Assembly: GCA_902764825.1 (NCBI GenBank)
Contig: CACWXL010000003.1
Span: forward strand, 62,001-126,000
DNA from: Oscillospiraceae bacterium
Lineage (GTDB): Bacteria > Bacillota > Clostridia > Saccharofermentanales > Saccharofermentanaceae
DNA: 64,000 bases
Direction of reading: 5' to 3'
Below are positions 15,743-26,197 of the stretch, piece by piece. Positions within the stretch are counted from its first letter, which is position 1. Every line of letters begins with the position of its first letter. Position numbers and translations under genes: made by a program. Below the pieces are notes generated by a model. The model made no database searches and was not told the DNA's origin. It worked only from the letters and a program-made list of their open reading frames with translations.

Positions 15743-17791
15743 GTGTCAGATAAGAACGAAAAGAATAGCAAGCCGATAGGCGGAGGATTATTCTTCTATG
15801 TCATTATGATAGTTGTGCTCATTGCATTCTCAACTATCGTATTCGGCGGCAATTACGGACAGAAAGAAAAGAAGACCCTGTCAGACGTCATGGCGATCAT
15901 TGACGATAAGGACAATGATGTAAGCTTAGTCGAGATCAAGGGAACAACGGTTGTCGTAACCTACAAAGATGCCCAGAACATCAATCAGCAGGTTACACAG
16001 GACGTTCCTTATGAGTTTGTTGACGATCTCGTCTTAAAGCTCGACAAAGCCAAGGCACAGGGAAAGATCGAGAATTACAACTACACAGAACCTTTTGACT
16101 GGTCCCTGATCGTCAATGTGGTCCTGTTCGCGGTATCCCTGATCGTTGTGGTCGTTCTCTTCATGAGCATTACAAGACAGAGCAGGGACGGCAACAGCGT
16201 TTTCAGCTTCGGTAATAACCGTGCGAGGATATCAGACCCCAACAAGGATAAGGTCAAATTCTCTGATGTTGCAGGTTCCGTCGAAGAGAAGGAAGAGCTC
16301 CAGGAGATCGTTGACTTCCTGAAGAACCCTAAGAAGTATCAGCAGCTCGGAGCTAAGATCCCTAAGGGCGTTCTCCTTTACGGTGCACCGGGTACAGGTA
16401 AGACTTTGCTTGCAAGAGCCGTAGCCGGTGAGGCAGGCGTTAAGTTCTTCTATATTTCAGGTTCCGACTTCGTCGAAATGCTCGTCGGTGTCGGTGCTTC
16501 GCGTGTAAGATCACTCTTTGCCGACGCCAAGAAGGAAGCTCCTTCCGTAGTATTCATCGACGAGATCGATGCTGTCGGCCGTAAGAGAGGCGCAGGCCTT
16601 GGCGGCGGACAGGATGAGCGTGAGCAGACATTGAACCAGATCTTAGTTGAGATGGACGGCTTCGATGTTAACTCCAACGTAATCGTTATGGCAGCTACAA
16701 ACCGTGTAGACGTTCTCGACCCCGCACTTCTCCGTCCGGGACGTTTCGACAGACGTATCATGGTCAATATGCCTGACGCTGATGAGCGTGAAGCTATCCT
16801 TAAGATCCATGCAAGAAAGAAGCCCCTCGCAAAGGACGTCGATCTCCACGAGGTTGCTCTTTCAACAGTAGGTTTTACGGGTGCCGATCTTGAGAACCTT
16901 CTTAACGAAGCAGCTCTCATGACAGCACGTCACAATAAGAAAGAGATCACGATGCAGGAGATCACTGATGCTACATTCAGAGTTCAGATGGGTCCCCAGA
17001 AGAATTCAAAGAAGCTCAGCGATAAGGTTAAGCGCCTTACTGCTTATCACGAAGCAGGCCACGCAGTCGTACTCCGTGCAACATCCGAATTCGAGAAGGT
17101 TGACCGTGTTACGATCATTCCTGCAGGCAGAGCAGGCGGTTTTACTGCTTATAAGCCGATCGAGGATACTGATTTCTATACAGAGAAGATGCTCCTTGAT
17201 ACCATCAAGATGTCTTTGGGCGGACGTGCCGCAGAAGAGGTCTTCCTTGGTGAAGTATCCACAGGCGCTTCCTCTGACCTCCAGCAGTGCAACAACATTG
17301 CCAAGAATATGATCAAGCGTTACGGTCTTTCCAAGAAGTTCCGCAACATGGTATTCGGCGATGAGAATGAGGAAGTATTCCTCGGCTACTCGATGGGTCA
17401 GGTACAGAGCTATTCCGATCAGACAGCTGCTGAGATCGATGAAGAGATCAAGAGCATCATCGATACATGCTATGCGGAAACAAAGAGGATCCTCATCGAG
17501 AAGAAGGCTGTCGTCGAAGGCCTTGCTACAAGACTTATCGACAAGCTTACAGTTGACGGTCCCGATTTCGAGAAGATCTATCTGGCTAACGGTGACTTGA
17601 GTGCTGTCTATCCTCAGGATTATTCAGGAATAGATCTTTCTTCTTCAATAGGAGCAGATATTCCCGCTGCAGCACCTGTTGAAGAACCGGTAATTGAGCC
17701 TGTTTCTTCTGAACCGGACCACACAGTTGAGAAGCCTCATGCTACGGCTATCGATCCTGACGATTCCAATGATCCCGGTCCTTCAGACTGA
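15743..17791 (+). CDS. ftsH: ATP-dependent zinc metalloprotease FtsH
   Basis: 682 residues from GTG 15743. Two membrane helices (about 13-33 and 116-137) flank an extracytoplasmic domain. The AAA module has [19 protein letters not shown] and the arginine-finger region [10 protein letters not shown]; the protease site is HEAGH with a later Asp-containing helix. It degrades membrane and regulatory proteins as a hexamer. The tail beyond about residue 620 is Pro/Glu-rich and not conserved in the family. A terminator follows at 17816. Confidence 0.97.
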   Translation: MSDKNEKNSKPIGGGLFFYVIMIVVLIAFSTIVFGGNYGQKEKKTLSDVMAIIDDKDNDVSLVEIKGTTVVVTYKDAQNINQQVTQDVPYEFVDDLVLKLDKAKAQGKIENYNYTEPFDWSLIVNVVLFAVSLIVVVVLFMSITRQSRDGNSVFSFGNNRARISDPNKDKVKFSDVAGSVEEKEELQEIVDFLKNPKKYQQLGAKIPKGVLLYGAPGTGKTLLARAVAGEAGVKFFYISGSDFVEMLVGVGASRVRSLFADAKKEAPSVVFIDEIDAVGRKRGAGLGGGQDEREQTLNQILVEMDGFDVNSNVIVMAATNRVDVLDPALLRPGRFDRRIMVNMPDADEREAILKIHARKKPLAKDVDLHEVALSTVGFTGADLENLLNEAALMTARHNKKEITMQEITDATFRVQMGPQKNSKKLSDKVKRLTAYHEAGHAVVLRATSEFEKVDRVTIIPAGRAGGFTAYKPIEDTDFYTEKMLLDTIKMSLGGRAAEEVFLGEVSTGASSDLQQCNNIAKNMIKRYGLSKKFRNMVFGDENEEVFLGYSMGQVQSYSDQTAAEIDEEIKSIIDTCYAETKRILIEKKAVVEGLATRLIDKLTVDGPDFEKIYLANGDLSAVYPQDYSGIDLSSSIGADIPAAAPVEEPVIEPVSSEPDHTVEKPHATAIDPDDSNDPGPSD

Positions 17792-17815
17792 TCTGTTCAA
17801 CAAACTAATAAAACA

Positions 17816-17848
17816 GGGTATCTCAGATTTTTCCGGGATACCTTTTTT
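17816..17848 (+). terminator. Terminator of tilS-hpt-ftsH
   Basis: GGTATC (17817-17822) pairs with GATACC (17837-17842), followed by six T. The loop is U-rich. Confidence 0.8.
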
Positions 17849-17880
17849 GTTTCTGCTATCATATTAAAGGGATTGCAGTG

Positions 17881-17904
17881 CATTGTTCTTTAGTCAAGAC
17901 AATG
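17881..17904. promoter_or_regulatory. Inverted repeat before the deaminase-like gene
   Basis: CATTGTTCTT and AAGACAATG form a hairpin or operator dyad with one bulged T, about 35 bp before the start codon at 17938. Role unknown. Confidence 0.35.
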
Positions 17905-17937
17905 ATTTAGTAATTACAAAAAGCATAGGGATATTAA

Positions 17938-18876
17938 ATGGAATTCATAGATGCAATTAAACAAGGCAGTCTTACGGATATTCGTAAATGTAAAAAGGCT
18001 GACCTGCATAATCACTTTGTGCTCGGTGGGAGCAGGCGCTATTTGAAAGAACATTCCGGAAGGGATATTCAGCCGATCATAAAGCCGCTTCATTCTATGG
18101 ATGAAATGCATGCATGGAATGCCGCGAACATAGGTGACTGTTTTAACTCGGCTGAAGGCCGCAGAATGCTTATTAAGGCGGCTTTTGCTCAGGCAAGGGA
18201 AGACGGAGTAAGTATCCTGGAGATCGGTGAGGATGTCTGGGGACTTAATGAATTTTTTGGCGGCGACATAGAAGAACTTGTGGGTGCTTTCGAAAAGGCA
18301 CACAGTGAGATTGCACCTGAAATAGAACTGAGGCTGCAGATAGGAATGTCCCGGCATTGTGAAATAGCATATCTGGAAGAATGCCTGTCCCATTTCTGGG
18401 GATGCAAGGCTTTTTATTCAATTGATCTGTATGGAGATGAACTTGCGCAGCCGATAGAAAACTTCAAGTCCATCTACAGGCGTGCAAAAGCAGAGGGGCT
18501 CAGGCTAAAGGCACATGTCGGTGAGTGGGGAACTGCAGAGGATGTACGCTTTGCCGTAGAATGCCTGGAGCTTGATGAGGTTCAGCATGGCATAGCAGCT
18601 GCAGAAGATCCTTCTGTGATCAGATTCCTTGCAGATAATCACATCAGGCTGAACATTACTCCTTCCAGTAATTTTCTTCTTGGCAGAGTAGCGGAGTTGA
18701 AAGCTCATCCGATCGCAAAGCTTTACAGGAACGGTGTTGATGTAACTATCGGCTCTGATGATGTGCTGATCTTTGATTCTGATGTTTCCAAGGAATATCT
18801 GCGGCTTTATCAATGCGGCTGCCTGAATGCGGAAGAACTTGATGATATACGTATTAACGGACTGAGAACAATTTAA
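17938..18876 (+). CDS. Adenosine deaminase-like metal-dependent hydrolase
   Basis: 312 residues. The metal and catalytic set of the adenosine deaminase superfamily is present: HxH in KADLHNHF (residues 21-28), KAHVGEWG with His and catalytic Glu near 189-194, QHG near 214, and GSDD with the metal Asp near 283. Family members deaminate adenosine or related purines, or other amidohydrolase substrates; the exact substrate cannot be read. It is shorter than most adenosine deaminases (about 330-350). A single gene between two hairpins, starting at ATG 17938 behind ATAGGGAT. Confidence 0.8.
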   Translation: MEFIDAIKQGSLTDIRKCKKADLHNHFVLGGSRRYLKEHSGRDIQPIIKPLHSMDEMHAWNAANIGDCFNSAEGRRMLIKAAFAQAREDGVSILEIGEDVWGLNEFFGGDIEELVGAFEKAHSEIAPEIELRLQIGMSRHCEIAYLEECLSHFWGCKAFYSIDLYGDELAQPIENFKSIYRRAKAEGLRLKAHVGEWGTAEDVRFAVECLELDEVQHGIAAAEDPSVIRFLADNHIRLNITPSSNFLLGRVAELKAHPIAKLYRNGVDVTIGSDDVLIFDSDVSKEYLRLYQCGCLNAEELDDIRINGLRTI

Positions 18877-18900
18877 AGACCAAGTTTCTGAGCAAGAAAT

Positions 18901-18935
18901 GAACCCCGGAAGTTTTTATCCGACTTCCGGGGTTC
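18901..18935. terminator. Bidirectional hairpin between convergent genes
   Basis: A perfect 13-pair stem: GAACCCCGGAAGT (18901-18913) with ACTTCCGGGGTTC (18923-18935). It lies between the plus-strand deaminase-like gene and minus-strand prfC and can serve both. Neither side has a strong U-run. Confidence 0.7.
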
Positions 18936-18964
18936 AATTGTGATCATACTGTTTTCGAATTGTC

Positions 18965-20569
18965 TTACTTCGAATTGATATTCTCGAATGTAAGCTTGAA
19001 CTTCTCATTGTGATCGATCGCCCAGTCGACTGCCCATTCGGATTCGAAAAGAACTACCGGTTCGTCGTCTCTGTCGAGAACGAGGAGTGATGTTGACGTG
19101 AGAGTCATCTCCTTGGGATCGAATCCTTCGACATCGGATTTTGCCCAGCGTGCAAGACGGTAGGGAAGTGCTGTTCTTACGATATCAACGTTATATTCGG
19201 ACTTAAGTCTGTACTCAAGAACGTCGAACTGGAGGATACCGACAACGCCCATGACGTATGTCTCGGTACCGATGTTCGGCTGCTTGTAGAGCTGGACGGC
19301 GCCTTCCTGTGAGAGCTGCTCGATGCCTTTTAAGAACTGCTTGCGCTTCATTGAATCCTTAGGCTCAACGCGTGCGAAGTTCTCCGGAGCGAATACCGGG
19401 ATAGGATCAAATTCGAATTTCCTGTTAGTGGATATGATAGTATCGCCAATCCTGAAGTTGCCGGGATCGAAGATGCCGATGATGTCGCCTGCGTATGCCT
19501 CTTCGGTTATCGCTCTGTCCTGGGCCATGAACTGCTGGGGCTGGGCGAGAGTGATCTTCTTGCCTGTGCGCATGAGATTGACTGTCATGTTCTTCTCATA
19601 CTGGCCGGAGCAGATACGGATAAATGCCATACGGTCTCTGTGTGAAGGGTCCATGTTTGCCTGGATCTTGAATACGAAGCCGGAGAACATTGTATCTTCA
19701 GGCTCGACAGTGCCGTCAGTCGTATGGTGGGGAGCAGGTCCGGGGCTCATCTTGAGAAAGTGCTGTAAGAAGGGCTCCACGCCGAAGTTGGTGATAGCCG
19801 AACCGAAGAATACGGGTGTTAATTCACCCTTTAAGACCTTGTCCATGTCGAGCTCGTCGCCTGCCATGTCCAAAAGTTCAATGTCATTTCGAAGTGTCTC
19901 GAGGTGGCCAGTCATGAGCATCTCATCAAGCTTCGGATCGTCGATGCCGGAGACGCTCTGTGTAACCATGGACGCACCGTGGTCATTGTTCTCGCGGTCG
20001 AAGAGAAGGACATTGCGGGAGGATCTCTCGTAAACGCCTTCGAAATCGCCGTCTGTGCCGATAGGCCAGTTGATGGGGACGGATCTTATTCCCAATACCT
20101 TTTCGAGCTCGTCCATGAGGTCGAAAGGATTCTTGGCAGCACGGTCCATCTTATTGATGAATGTGAAGATCGGGATGCCTCTTCTGCGGCAAACCTGGAA
20201 AAGCTTTATCGTCTGTGTCTCGACACCCTTCGCACCGTCAAGGACCATTACCGCAGAGTCAGCTGCGCAGAGGGTCCTGTACGTGTCCTCCGAGAAGTCC
20301 TGGTGGCCTGGGGTGTCAAGAATATTGATGTGGCAGCCGTCGTATTCGAACTGCATTACTGATGAGGTTACTGAGATACCACGCTTCTTCTCGATCTCCA
20401 TCCAGTCTGAAGTGGCGTGGCGTGCAGCCTTACGCGCTTTGACAGAGCCTGCCTGATGGATGGCTCCTCCGTAAAGGAGAAGTTTCTCTGTAATTGTGGT
20501 CTTACCTGCGTCCGGGTGCGAGATGATCGCAAAGGTCCGGCGTCTTTTAATTTCGTCAACTGAATTCAT
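18965..20569 (-). CDS. prfC: Peptide chain release factor 3
   Basis: 534 residues. The start is the ATG at 20569 (MNSVDEIKRRRTF), behind GAGGTCAAA on the minus strand; it matches the family, while an in-frame start 13 codons upstream adds non-family residues. GTPase motifs: SHPDAGKTT, DTPGHQDFSEDT and NKMDR. RF3 uses GTP to recycle RF1/RF2 after release. It is the only gene on the minus strand in this half of the window and diverges from malQ. Confidence 0.96.
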   Translation of the reverse strand: MNSVDEIKRRRTFAIISHPDAGKTTITEKLLLYGGAIHQAGSVKARKAARHATSDWMEIEKKRGISVTSSVMQFEYDGCHINILDTPGHQDFSEDTYRTLCAADSAVMVLDGAKGVETQTIKLFQVCRRRGIPIFTFINKMDRAAKNPFDLMDELEKVLGIRSVPINWPIGTDGDFEGVYERSSRNVLLFDRENNDHGASMVTQSVSGIDDPKLDEMLMTGHLETLRNDIELLDMAGDELDMDKVLKGELTPVFFGSAITNFGVEPFLQHFLKMSPGPAPHHTTDGTVEPEDTMFSGFVFKIQANMDPSHRDRMAFIRICSGQYEKNMTVNLMRTGKKITLAQPQQFMAQDRAITEEAYAGDIIGIFDPGNFRIGDTIISTNRKFEFDPIPVFAPENFARVEPKDSMKRKQFLKGIEQLSQEGAVQLYKQPNIGTETYVMGVVGILQFDVLEYRLKSEYNVDIVRTALPYRLARWAKSDVEGFDPKEMTLTSTSLLVLDRDDEPVVLFESEWAVDWAIDHNEKFKLTFENINSK

Positions 20570-20643
20570 TTTGACCTCAAGAAATGTATAATAGCCTAAT
20601 AGAGACAAGTAATTATATATAAGAAAGAAGGGAATTACAAATA

Positions 20644-22272
20644 ATGAGACGTGGCGGTGGCGTTCTAATGCATATCAGCTCACTTCCCGGTCCTTTTGGT
20701 ACGGGCGTGATCGGACAGGAGGCAATAGACTTCGCGAAGCAGTTGGCTTCCCAGGGCATGAAGTACTGGCAGGTTCTGCCGTTTTCCTACCCCGGCATGG
20801 GCAATTCTCCTTATCAGAGTTTCTCGGCTTTTGCCGGCAACTGGCTCTTTATCGACCCCAGAAGGCTCGAAAAGCGCGGCCTTCTGACACCTGCAGAAGT
20901 TCAGCAGGCAGAATACACCCAGAATAAGTGGAGAATAGATTACGATTTCTTAAGGACCAACAGGGATGAACTCTTAAGAAAGGCCTTTGAGCGTGCTGAT
21001 AATGATCTTCTTGCCAAGGCTGACAAATTCATTAAGGACAACAAGTGGGTCCAGGATGTCGCAGCTTACCAGACCGTTAAGGATGCCGACTTCGGCAAGC
21101 CTTGGTGGGAATGGTCTGATGTAAACTTGAGGAACTACGAGAAGTCCGCCGTTGCAGGACTTAAGAATAACCCCAACTACAGATATCACGGCTTTGTTCA
21201 GTACCTTTTCTTCGACGAATGGGCACAGGTCAAGAAGGAGATCAACGCTCTCGGAATCTCCATAATCGGCGATATCCCGTTCTATGTATCGGGAGATTCG
21301 GCTGACGTATGGGCGAGCAGGGATCTTTTCAAGATGGCAACGGCATCAGGAGTCAACAAGGTCTTAAAAGACTACGAGAAGGCTCTGGACAAGTATAAGA
21401 AGGCTGTCGAGAAAGGCGAGACCACGACTAAGGACGGCGAACCTTTGAAGGAACCCAGGAAGCCGAAGCCGGAAGCTCTTGTTTTCGAGAGCGTCGCAGG
21501 AGTCCCGCCGGATTATTTCTGCGCTGACGGCCAGCTCTGGGGCAATCCTATCTACGACTGGAAGAAGATGAAGGCTGACCACTATGCATGGTGGATGAGC
21601 AGGCTTGAGGACAACTTTAAGCTCTTCGACTATTTGAGGATCGACCACTTCCGCGCATTCTCTTCTTACTGCGAGATCGAGGCAAATGCCGAGACAGCAA
21701 GAGACGGCAAGTGGATCCCGGGTCCGGGCCTTGATTTTTTCGAGGAATACGACAAAAAGTTTAAGGACAGGTCAAGACTCATCGCCGAGGATCTTGGCGA
21801 AGTAACACCTGATCTTGCAGAGTTCATGGGCAAGGTTGGAATTCCCGGAATGAGAGTCATGGAATTCGCATTCTATCCGGGCGACAACAGTTCGTTCCTG
21901 CCGCATAACTTCGATAATAACTGCGTTGCTTACACCGGAACGCACGACAATAACACTCTTTTGGGCTGGCTTTGGGACAGCCCGGAGGAAGTGCGCAAGT
22001 GCTGCCTTGAGTACTGCGGCTTCACAGGCGATAACTGGGGCGACGGCGGCAGCCGCAGCGGTTCATGCAGGGCGATAATCAAGACTCTCTGGATGAGCCA
22101 TGCTGACGTAGCGATAATCCCTGTCCAGGATATGTTGGGATACGGCGGAGATACCAGAATGAATATCCCCGGAACCCCTACGGGCAACTGGATGGTAAGG
22201 TTTACGAAGGAAGACTTTGATTCCATTGATAACGAGTGGTACAGGAATCTTAACAGGATCTATTTCAGATAA
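20644..22272 (+). CDS. malQ: 4-alpha-glucanotransferase (amylomaltase)
   Basis: 542 residues; GH77 family. It begins RRGGGVLMHISSLPGPFG. The nucleophile Asp is in LRIDHFRAF, the acid Glu in IAEDLGEVTP, and the third Asp in GTHDNNTL. It moves maltosyl or longer units between alpha-1,4-glucans. Between LFKM and AGVPPDYF, where most relatives have about 10-15 residues, there is a Lys/Glu-rich insert of about 40 extra residues (DYEKALDKYKKAVEKGE and following). ATG 20644 follows GAAGGG. glpK begins 10 bp downstream. A TATAAT at 20587-20592 is a likely -10. Confidence 0.94.
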   Translation: MRRGGGVLMHISSLPGPFGTGVIGQEAIDFAKQLASQGMKYWQVLPFSYPGMGNSPYQSFSAFAGNWLFIDPRRLEKRGLLTPAEVQQAEYTQNKWRIDYDFLRTNRDELLRKAFERADNDLLAKADKFIKDNKWVQDVAAYQTVKDADFGKPWWEWSDVNLRNYEKSAVAGLKNNPNYRYHGFVQYLFFDEWAQVKKEINALGISIIGDIPFYVSGDSADVWASRDLFKMATASGVNKVLKDYEKALDKYKKAVEKGETTTKDGEPLKEPRKPKPEALVFESVAGVPPDYFCADGQLWGNPIYDWKKMKADHYAWWMSRLEDNFKLFDYLRIDHFRAFSSYCEIEANAETARDGKWIPGPGLDFFEEYDKKFKDRSRLIAEDLGEVTPDLAEFMGKVGIPGMRVMEFAFYPGDNSSFLPHNFDNNCVAYTGTHDNNTLLGWLWDSPEEVRKCCLEYCGFTGDNWGDGGSRSGSCRAIIKTLWMSHADVAIIPVQDMLGYGGDTRMNIPGTPTGNWMVRFTKEDFDSIDNEWYRNLNRIYFR

Positions 22273-22282
22273 GGAGATTCGT

Positions 22283-23821
22283 ATGAAGTATATTCTTTGC
22301 ATCGATCAGGGAACCACATCCACAAAGGCATTTCTCTTAGATGAGGAAGGTAATCTGTCAAAGGGCACGCACGTACCCTTCAAGCAGTACTATCCGCAGC
22401 CCGGGTGGGTAAGCCACGATGCAGAGGAGATATATGTTTCAGTCCTTAAGGCGATCGCCATGATCCTCAAAGAGCACCCTGAAGCAAAGGGTAATATCGC
22501 CTGCATGGGCATTACCAACCAGCGTGAGACAACAGTTGCTTTCTCACATACCGGCAAGCCTTTGGATCAGGCCATCGTATGGCAGTGCAGAAGGACTTCC
22601 GATATCTGCAGACGCCCTGTGATAAGGGATCAGGGCAGAAGGATCACTGAGATCACGGGCCTTAAGATCGACCCTTATTTTTCTGCTACGAAGATGCTCT
22701 GGTTCATGGAGAACATCAGGAGCTTAAGAGAGCGCTGCGCTACGGGCGAAGCACATCTTTCCACAATCGACGGATTCCTTGTTTACAGGCTTACTGACGG
22801 CGCTTCCTACGCATCGGATTATTCGAACTGCTCGAGGACCATGCTTTTCGATATCGCGAAAAAGGAATACGACCAGGAACTCTTAGAGCTCTTCGGCATA
22901 CCTCAGAGAGCCCTTGCAAAGCCTTTGGAATCCTGCGCTGATTACGGAGAGGTCGACATTAAGGCAGACTACCTTCAGAGCAATGGTTTTGACAGTGATG
23001 AGATCGAAGATCTCCTTTCGATAAACGGCGTTCATATCACGGGTGTCTTAGGCGACCAGCCGGCGGCACTTCTCGGCCAGAACGCAATAAATAAAGGCGA
23101 TTCCAAGACCACATACGGTACGGGAAGCTTCACTCTGATGAACCTCGGAACGGAGCCCGTTTTCTCCAAGAACGGACTTCTTACATCCTGCGCCTGGTCC
23201 ATCAAGGGCGTCACAAATTATGCTCTTGAAGGAAGTATCTTCCAGGCAGGTTCTGTTATCAGCTGGCTTAAGGACGAACTTCAGTTTATTAATAACCCGG
23301 CCGAGTGCGACGATATCTGCAATTCGATCGAAGATGCCGGCGGAGTCTATCTTGTTCCTGCATTTACGGGATTGGGAGCTCCTTACTGGAAGCCTGATGC
23401 GAGAGGCATCTTAACAGGTCTTACAAGAGGCACCGGAAGAGCGCAGATCGTAAGGGCGGGCGTTGAATCAATCGCATATCAGGTAACGGAACTCGTAAAC
23501 CTCATGACCGACGATACAGGCATAAAGGCAGGGCAGATGAAGGTCGACGGCGGCGTCTGCGCAAGCTCGTTCCTGATGCAGCTCCAGTCTGACCTCCTGG
23601 GCGTTAAGATCACGAGAGCTTTAAGCGATGAGATGACCGCGATGGGCGCGGGACTTGCAGCCGGAATCGAAGAGGGTATATTTGAATCCATCGAAGCTAC
23701 AAGCAAGTTCTATCAGGCGGGCGCATCCTATGAACCGAAGATGTCCGCATATGAAGTATCCGAGAAGATGGAGGGTTACCGTTCTGCCGTAAGAGCAACG
23801 CTTCTTTCAGGCAACGACTGA
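22283..23821 (+). CDS. glpK: Glycerol kinase
   Basis: 512 residues from ATG 22283, behind AAGGAG (22271-22276) that overlaps the malQ stop; the frame is open further upstream but inside malQ. FGGY kinase with IDQGTTSTKAFLL, NQRET, VWQ, DPYFSATK and GDQPAALLGQ, which carry the glycerol-contact residues of E. coli GlpK, and the YGTGSFTLMN phosphate region. It phosphorylates glycerol to glycerol-3-phosphate. No glycerol facilitator or dehydrogenase is nearby; pairing with malQ is unusual. Confidence 0.93.
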   Translation: MKYILCIDQGTTSTKAFLLDEEGNLSKGTHVPFKQYYPQPGWVSHDAEEIYVSVLKAIAMILKEHPEAKGNIACMGITNQRETTVAFSHTGKPLDQAIVWQCRRTSDICRRPVIRDQGRRITEITGLKIDPYFSATKMLWFMENIRSLRERCATGEAHLSTIDGFLVYRLTDGASYASDYSNCSRTMLFDIAKKEYDQELLELFGIPQRALAKPLESCADYGEVDIKADYLQSNGFDSDEIEDLLSINGVHITGVLGDQPAALLGQNAINKGDSKTTYGTGSFTLMNLGTEPVFSKNGLLTSCAWSIKGVTNYALEGSIFQAGSVISWLKDELQFINNPAECDDICNSIEDAGGVYLVPAFTGLGAPYWKPDARGILTGLTRGTGRAQIVRAGVESIAYQVTELVNLMTDDTGIKAGQMKVDGGVCASSFLMQLQSDLLGVKITRALSDEMTAMGAGLAAGIEEGIFESIEATSKFYQAGASYEPKMSAYEVSEKMEGYRSAVRATLLSGND

Positions 23822-23825
23822 TCTA

Positions 23826-24755
23826 ATGGTTCAGGTATATATAGTTTTTTTCAAGATATTCGTGTTCCTGGCTTTGGGCTTTGTCCTAAACAAGACCAAG
23901 GTCATTGACGGTCAGGCAGAGAAGGCATTATCGAAGATCCTGCTTACGGCTGTCCTGCCGTTCATGATCTTAAATTCAAGCCAGCATACTTATTCGACCG
24001 AAGCCGTAAACGGCATGGTCACATGCGCCGCCTTCGGCATCGGTTATTATGCCCTGACGCTCATAGTCATGAGGCTCTCGCTTAAGAAGGCCAAGATGAC
24101 TGAAGACGAGCGCAGGATAATGGTTACCTGCACTGCCTTTGCCAACACGGGATTTGTAGGCTTCCCTCTGATGGAAGCTTTATTCGGAAATTACGGACTG
24201 CTTCTTGCGGCAGTATATAATCTCTGCTACAACCTGTTCTTCTATACTTACGCAGTCTATCTTTTCTCGAGAAAGCCGAAGTTCAGGCTCCTTGAGATCT
24301 TCAAGAACCCCGTGTCAGTTGCGTCCATCCTTGCCATTGTTCTCTTCGTTATTCCGTGGAGGATGCCTTCGTTCTTGAGCGAGACTTTTAAGCTCATCGG
24401 CGACATGACCGTGCCGATGTCCATGATGGTAATGGGATCGATGCTTGCGGGCGTTAAGATAAAGAAACTCGTTACGGATAAGAAGGCATATATCGTATCG
24501 GCGTTAAGACTGATCGTGCTTCCGGCAGTTGTTATGGGCGTGATAATAGCTTTTTCGTTGTTTTTGCCGATGGAATCTGACACCAAGAGCGTTATCGTCC
24601 TGATGTGCGCTTTGCCATGCGGCTCAATGAATGTAATATATTCCGAGAATCACGATGTCGCACCGCATTTTTGTGCACGCACGGTATCTTTGTCGATGAT
24701 ATTCATGCTCGTGACCCTCATGTTCTGGGCGTGGGCAGTTAAGGCAGTATTCTGA
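23826..24755 (+). CDS. AEC (auxin efflux carrier) family transporter
   Basis: 309 residues with about ten hydrophobic segments in the two-half arrangement of the AEC/PIN-like family (FVLNKTKVIDGQAEKALSK near the start; VTCTAFANTGFVGFPL as the cross-over motif; GSMNVIYSENH near the end). Bacterial members carry malate and other organic acids or are uncharacterised; the substrate is not evident. It starts four bases after glpK without a clear ribosome site, so translation is likely coupled. Confidence 0.88.
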   Translation: MVQVYIVFFKIFVFLALGFVLNKTKVIDGQAEKALSKILLTAVLPFMILNSSQHTYSTEAVNGMVTCAAFGIGYYALTLIVMRLSLKKAKMTEDERRIMVTCTAFANTGFVGFPLMEALFGNYGLLLAAVYNLCYNLFFYTYAVYLFSRKPKFRLLEIFKNPVSVASILAIVLFVIPWRMPSFLSETFKLIGDMTVPMSMMVMGSMLAGVKIKKLVTDKKAYIVSALRLIVLPAVVMGVIIAFSLFLPMESDTKSVIVLMCALPCGSMNVIYSENHDVAPHFCARTVSLSMIFMLVTLMFWAWAVKAVF

Positions 24756-24772
24756 TATAAGAGGTATGGGAA

Positions 24773-25516
24773 ATGAGTGAGAATTCAGGAAAGATCGAGA
24801 GGATCGAGAACGAGAGATTAGTTGAACTCTTGGGATCGATAAGACAGGACAGTTCCGAAGAGAACATGATCGCCGTGCTCAAAGAGGCAGCAGTATCGAA
24901 ATTCCTGGTCCCCGTTGACGGCAGTGAAGGCAGCTACAGCTTCCATGCGGTAAGCGATTCCAAGGGACTTAAATATATGGTCGTATATTGCGATTCAGAC
25001 AGTTTTGAAGTTGCTTTCGAAAATAAGAAGGAACCGCAAAACGGTGTTATCGCAGGCTTTGCGGACCTTATCGATGTCGTAATGGCACCGAAGATGGGCC
25101 TTTCCGGTTTTGTCATCAATCCCGGTTCGGAGGAAGTCCTTTTCGGTAAGGACATGCTCAAGATGATCGCGGCCCAGATGGGGATCGGAGGAGACGGAAC
25201 TGCCAAGGTCGGAGAACCGGACAAGTATCCGCCGGAACTTAGGAAAGCCCTTACAGGATATCTTCAGATCGAGCCCACGGTATCCCGTATCTGGGTAAGA
25301 CTCATGAAAGAGAACGGCACTGACCGCCTTATCTGGCTTATCGTCTGTGATGCCGAAGGAGAGGGCGAACCATTGAAATATACTCTCGAGAACTTAAGAA
25401 AGTATTGTCTTCCTTATCTCGACAACATGGATGCGATGGTCGTATCAAGCAATGAAGACTTCGCTAAGCAGGTAATAGAAGGCGTAAAGCCTTTTGCCGC
25501 AAGGAATGACGGTTGA
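24773..25516 (+). CDS. SseB-family protein
   Basis: 247 residues, soluble, no signal sequence. The N-terminal half (AAVSKFLVPVDGSEG and GLSGFVINPGSE) and C-terminal half (YPPELRKALTGYLQIEPTVSRIWVRLM) follow the two-domain SseB pattern. E. coli SseB is linked to serine sensitivity; the biochemical role is unknown. It lies 17 bp after the AEC transporter and almost touches the next gene. Confidence 0.65.
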   Translation: MSENSGKIERIENERLVELLGSIRQDSSEENMIAVLKEAAVSKFLVPVDGSEGSYSFHAVSDSKGLKYMVVYCDSDSFEVAFENKKEPQNGVIAGFADLIDVVMAPKMGLSGFVINPGSEEVLFGKDMLKMIAAQMGIGGDGTAKVGEPDKYPPELRKALTGYLQIEPTVSRIWVRLMKENGTDRLIWLIVCDAEGEGEPLKYTLENLRKYCLPYLDNMDAMVVSSNEDFAKQVIEGVKPFAARNDG

Positions 25517-25518
25517 TC

Positions 25519-26172
25519 ATGTACAAAAGCAAGACGGGAATCCTGATTCTGACCATCTTAGCGGCAATGTTCTTTCTGTTTGTCGCCATTCTTTTCGGGT
25601 CCAGTTCTAAAAGACAGGACGTGATCGACAGGAAAGCCGCTCTGGAAGAGAAGCTTTCCACCATTGCCCAGATGGATATTACGATCTACTGGATCGGCGA
25701 GTTTCCGACTGAGCTTGAAACTCTGGCTCCTGTTACGCAGGTAATCCCGTCTGAGAGCGCTTCATCGGAGAATCTTCCTGTTAAGTCAACAGCGATCCAT
25801 ATTACAGAGCGCGATGCGTACGGAAATATAATAAATGAAGAGATCCCCAGAAATTATTCCCGTTACATGATTATCATTATCTGCAGCAAGCCCGTGTTCT
25901 CAAATTCCGGCAAGGAAGCGCTCGTTGATTCTATTGCAAAAAACGGAGTCCCCGTGATCGCCATAGGCAACGATGCGGCAGATTTTCTGGACGGGCTGCT
26001 CATGCACAGAAGGTTCAAGGAAGGACCCGGCAGTTCTTTGTATTATTGTCTTGGAAAAGGATATAAGGAAAACCCGATCCCGGAGGAAAAAGTCGTTGCC
26101 GGAGGTATCGATCTGGCCGAAGCCATGCCTGACATAATAGACTTGGGAAACGCTGATTACGTACCCCAATAA
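25519..26172 (+). CDS. Membrane-anchored protein of unknown function
   Basis: 217 residues from ATG 25519; a TTG at 25513 is better spaced from AAGGAA (25501) and is an alternative start. One N-terminal helix (ILILTILAAMFFLFVAILFG) is followed by an extracytoplasmic part of about 185 residues without Cys motifs except single cysteines. A stretch with alternating hydrophobic strands (YMIIIICSKPVF, VPVIAIGNDAADFL) could be a Rossmann-like fold. I do not recognise the family. It is last in the run that begins with malQ. Confidence 0.6.
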   Translation: MYKSKTGILILTILAAMFFLFVAILFGSSSKRQDVIDRKAALEEKLSTIAQMDITIYWIGEFPTELETLAPVTQVIPSESASSENLPVKSTAIHITERDAYGNIINEEIPRNYSRYMIIIICSKPVFSNSGKEALVDSIAKNGVPVIAIGNDAADFLDGLLMHRRFKEGPGSSLYYCLGKGYKENPIPEEKVVAGGIDLAEAMPDIIDLGNADYVPQ

Positions 26173-26197
26173 TGTGCAAACAGAACCATTTTTTAGT

